Assembly (NCBI GenBank): GCA_964017155.1
Contig: OZ024857.1
Coordinates: forward strand, 31,078,542-31,142,541
Length of the DNA: 64,000 bases
DNA from: Oasisia sp. SBJ-2009
Lineage: Eukaryota > Annelida > Polychaeta > Sabellida > Siboglinidae
Direction: 5' to 3'
In this document: positions 61,900 to 64,000 of the stretch, piece by piece
Layout: every line of letters starts with the position of its first letter
How positions within the stretch are numbered: the first letter of the stretch is position 1
The notes under the pieces: model-generated
What the model saw: only the letters and a program-made list of their open reading frames with translations
What the model was told of the DNA's origin: nothing
Database searches by the model: none
Position numbers and translations under genes: made by a program

Positions 61900-63200
61900 C
61901 AAGATACTCGATCAATATTGCAGATTACTGGTACTGTGGTACCTGATTACATATGAATACTTCTGCTCCTGCATGTACATGTATGTAGCACTTCAGAAGA
62001 AACAATGATTTGTTGCACTTAGATTCCCAGTACACTTCACCCATTCCTCTCCCTGAGGGAACCTTCAACTTGTCATTTGTCTCTATCCATTGATCACTGG
62101 TATGATACTGTTCTACTGGACTTGATGGACTAACACAATTAATCACTCACAACTAATGACGTAATTTATTTATCTCCTTCCTGAACAGTGAACATCAACA
62201 TTGTGATCTTTCAGTTTCATTCTTCACTGTGTGCCACACATACCATACGACTGGCCTAGATTTGGTTAGGACTTTACAATCAAATGCAACTGGCCTATTT
62301 GATTATTATATCTAACAATAAATGTACACTTTTAAAAACACCTTACAAAATCTGGGTTTCCACAGCAGAGGCCAACCTCACCACCGATGACATGGACAAC
62401 AAGAGGAGTTCACATGAGCATGGTCTACCTAATAGCTACACCCTGGGACAGGTTTGGCTTCAATATGAGGACCAAACATTTAGGTCATGTAAGTTAAAAG
62501 ATTAACTGTGAGTGCCTGAGTGGCCTTGGTGTGTTATGATGACCATGCCAGAGGACAGGGGAGCCCAATCAGCTCAGACTTCTGCTCTTACTGTTCTTAC
62601 CACACTGGCACAGACTACTGTGCTTAGCAGAGGCCTTTCACCTGTCTCTGTTACTAGTTACTTAGTTAGTACTATAGCACTACTGTCATACTTAGCCCAG
62701 GCCCCTCACCTACACCTGGTGATACTACTGTACTTGCTATTGTTGGTACGTATTAGTCACAACAGTCAACATATTAGTGTACTCTTTGTGGAGATGGAAT
62801 GAAGTCAAGGTAAAGCATACTCTTTGTATGCTTTGAAAATTTTGACAATTACAACCAACCCCTTAGTTTAGAGGTACTTCTACCACAACAATGTTACTCA
62901 GTCAGTCAGTGCCTTTATGGGGGTGTCAAACAGATAATGTCTTGACAACACCTGCAGGCAAATAATATCTACTTTGTAGTTGGTCTATATTAATTATATA
63001 ATAGTGGTTCCAATTTGTGTTTTACCAAGAGTGTTGAATAATCTATCTGACTCATACATTGTATTCCTTTGATTTTATGACATTATAAACTTTATAGTAG
63101 TGGCATAGTAGCAAATGACACTTATGACAGGCTGATGACAGCCCTCCTTCTGATTACTCTACTCTATCAGGTTACTAAACTGAGAATGACCCTATATTAC
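61900..63200. other. No confident gene
   Basis: A plus-strand segment at about 62,369-62,451 (CAGCAG acceptor, GACAG|GTTTGG donor) could encode ANLTTDDMDNKRSSHEHGL but has no identifiable family. The rest is unremarkable. Confidence 0.3.
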
Positions 63201-63211
63201 CATATGTTTAG

Positions 63212-63673
63212 GTGAAACACCTGAGTGAAACACCTGCCAATCCATACCAGCTGTTGGAAATGTTCGCTGCCACACTACAGTGTAACCACAATGTGCAAAC
63301 GGAAATTATACTGGTCATGCATGCGCTGCCCTTGGCTTTATGGCTGGGTCAACAATTATTGACCAAGCACTGGCATGTCATTCATCACTGCACAGGGTGC
63401 CTGCAAATGTTTAGTGGGTGTACTGGATGTCGGTTAACTCAAGCCTCAAGTCTATCAATAATTTATAACAAAGGCAGAATATATTTGGCCTTCTCTGCGG
63501 TTACAGTTCATGGTTACAGTTCACAGCCAAAGTATAATACACAGTGTTCCTTGTCACTTGATACTTATAAAAGCCTGAAGCCTGCGATCTATGCAGAAGA
63601 TAACATACCCACCTGCATTGCCCTATGGCAACAATGTTATCTAGGTTTATATCAAATATTTTACACAGCATAA
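63212..63673 (+). other. 153-codon open frame, unknown
   Basis: An ATG-to-stop frame that is long for such AT-rich DNA and does not follow a tandem repeat. It contains a CTGCLQMFSGCTGC segment and no signal peptide, domain or splice context that I recognise. Codon use looks ordinary rather than selected. Kept only as a possible lineage-specific ORF. Confidence 0.2.
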
Positions 63674-63867
63674 ATATTCCACCACGTTTTAATTCCCCCA
63701 TTTTATTATTATGTTTCACCTGTTGTCGGAAAATAGCTCAGATGAGCTAATGTTGCCTAATTATCATGTAACCGACGTTAAATAAAGCTTCTTATTCTAC
63801 CGCCAGTTGCCATGAAAATCAGGAAACAAATTTCAAATGGTGTATATTTTATGTCCGTTAAGTGTCA

Positions 63868-63905
63868 CATATATATATGTATATATATATATATATATAT
63901 ACATA
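63868..63905. repeat. (TA)n microsatellite with small inverted flanks
   Basis: A TA tract near the window end, followed by the short inverted pair TATGCTGTA/TACAGCATA (63,918-63,951). Confidence 0.8.
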
Positions 63906-64000
63906 CATATAGCATCATACAGCATAAAGAAATATATCTTTATGCTGTATATGTTCAGTCGTATCACTTTCCCATCATATAACTAGACCTCACAACAGAA

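Overview
This window is nuclear DNA of an animal. It has spliced genes with GT-AG introns, non-LTR retrotransposon relics of several clades, tRNA-derived SINE heads, foldback DNA elements and a very high load of micro- and minisatellites. Two conserved genes can be assembled almost exon by exon. AATF (Che-1/TRAUB family, nucleolar ribosome-biogenesis and transcription factor) runs on the + strand from 22.58 to 31.76 kb. An ABCG2-type half-transporter runs on the - strand from 56.74 to 37.59 kb. The two converge tail to tail. The 3' part of a third gene, a MAM-domain, mucin-stalk, single-pass membrane protein, lies on the + strand at 5.1-8.1 kb. Intronic minisatellites built from the intron's own splice junctions point to a lancelet (Branchiostoma or a relative). 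I recall such arrays being described in amphioxus under the name 'mirage' minisatellites, but this is from memory and the organism call is an inference.

Layout. 1-1.06 kb: foldback element with (TA)n core. 1.1-3.8 kb: short-unit array, a broken CR1/Jockey-type LINE and a tRNA-derived SINE. 5.1-8.1 kb: MAM/mucin gene, with one apparent GC-AG intron. 8.5-18.2 kb: nested mobile DNA. This holds a ~5.35 kb element bounded by a 30-bp inverted repeat (10,969-16,321), with minus-strand transposase-like relics and a recurring 17-bp motif. An L2/CR1-type LINE sits inside it, and a minus-strand RTE-type LINE with a tRNA-like head abuts it. 18.2-22.5 kb: simple repeats, a small hairpin element and no convincing gene. 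22.5-31.8 kb: AATF, with a 437-bp palindromic MITE in intron 1 and minisatellites in introns 4, 9, 11 and 12. 31.8-35.3 kb: AATF downstream region, a TTAA-flanked Kolobok-like element carrying a decayed THAP finger, and a 39-bp minisatellite. 35.3-56.7 kb: ABCG2-like gene, most introns filled by arrays. 56.7-64 kb: upstream of the found ABCG2 exons; mostly non-coding, with two weak exon/ORF candidates.

The most unusual pattern is four arrays, in two unrelated genes, whose repeat unit contains an exon-intron junction. One 153-bp ABCG2 exon is flanked on both sides by arrays grown from its own two ends. The second main observation is the 5.35 kb inverted-repeat element, whose decayed protein matches a transposase-like family that I remember only as uncharacterised invertebrate proteins.
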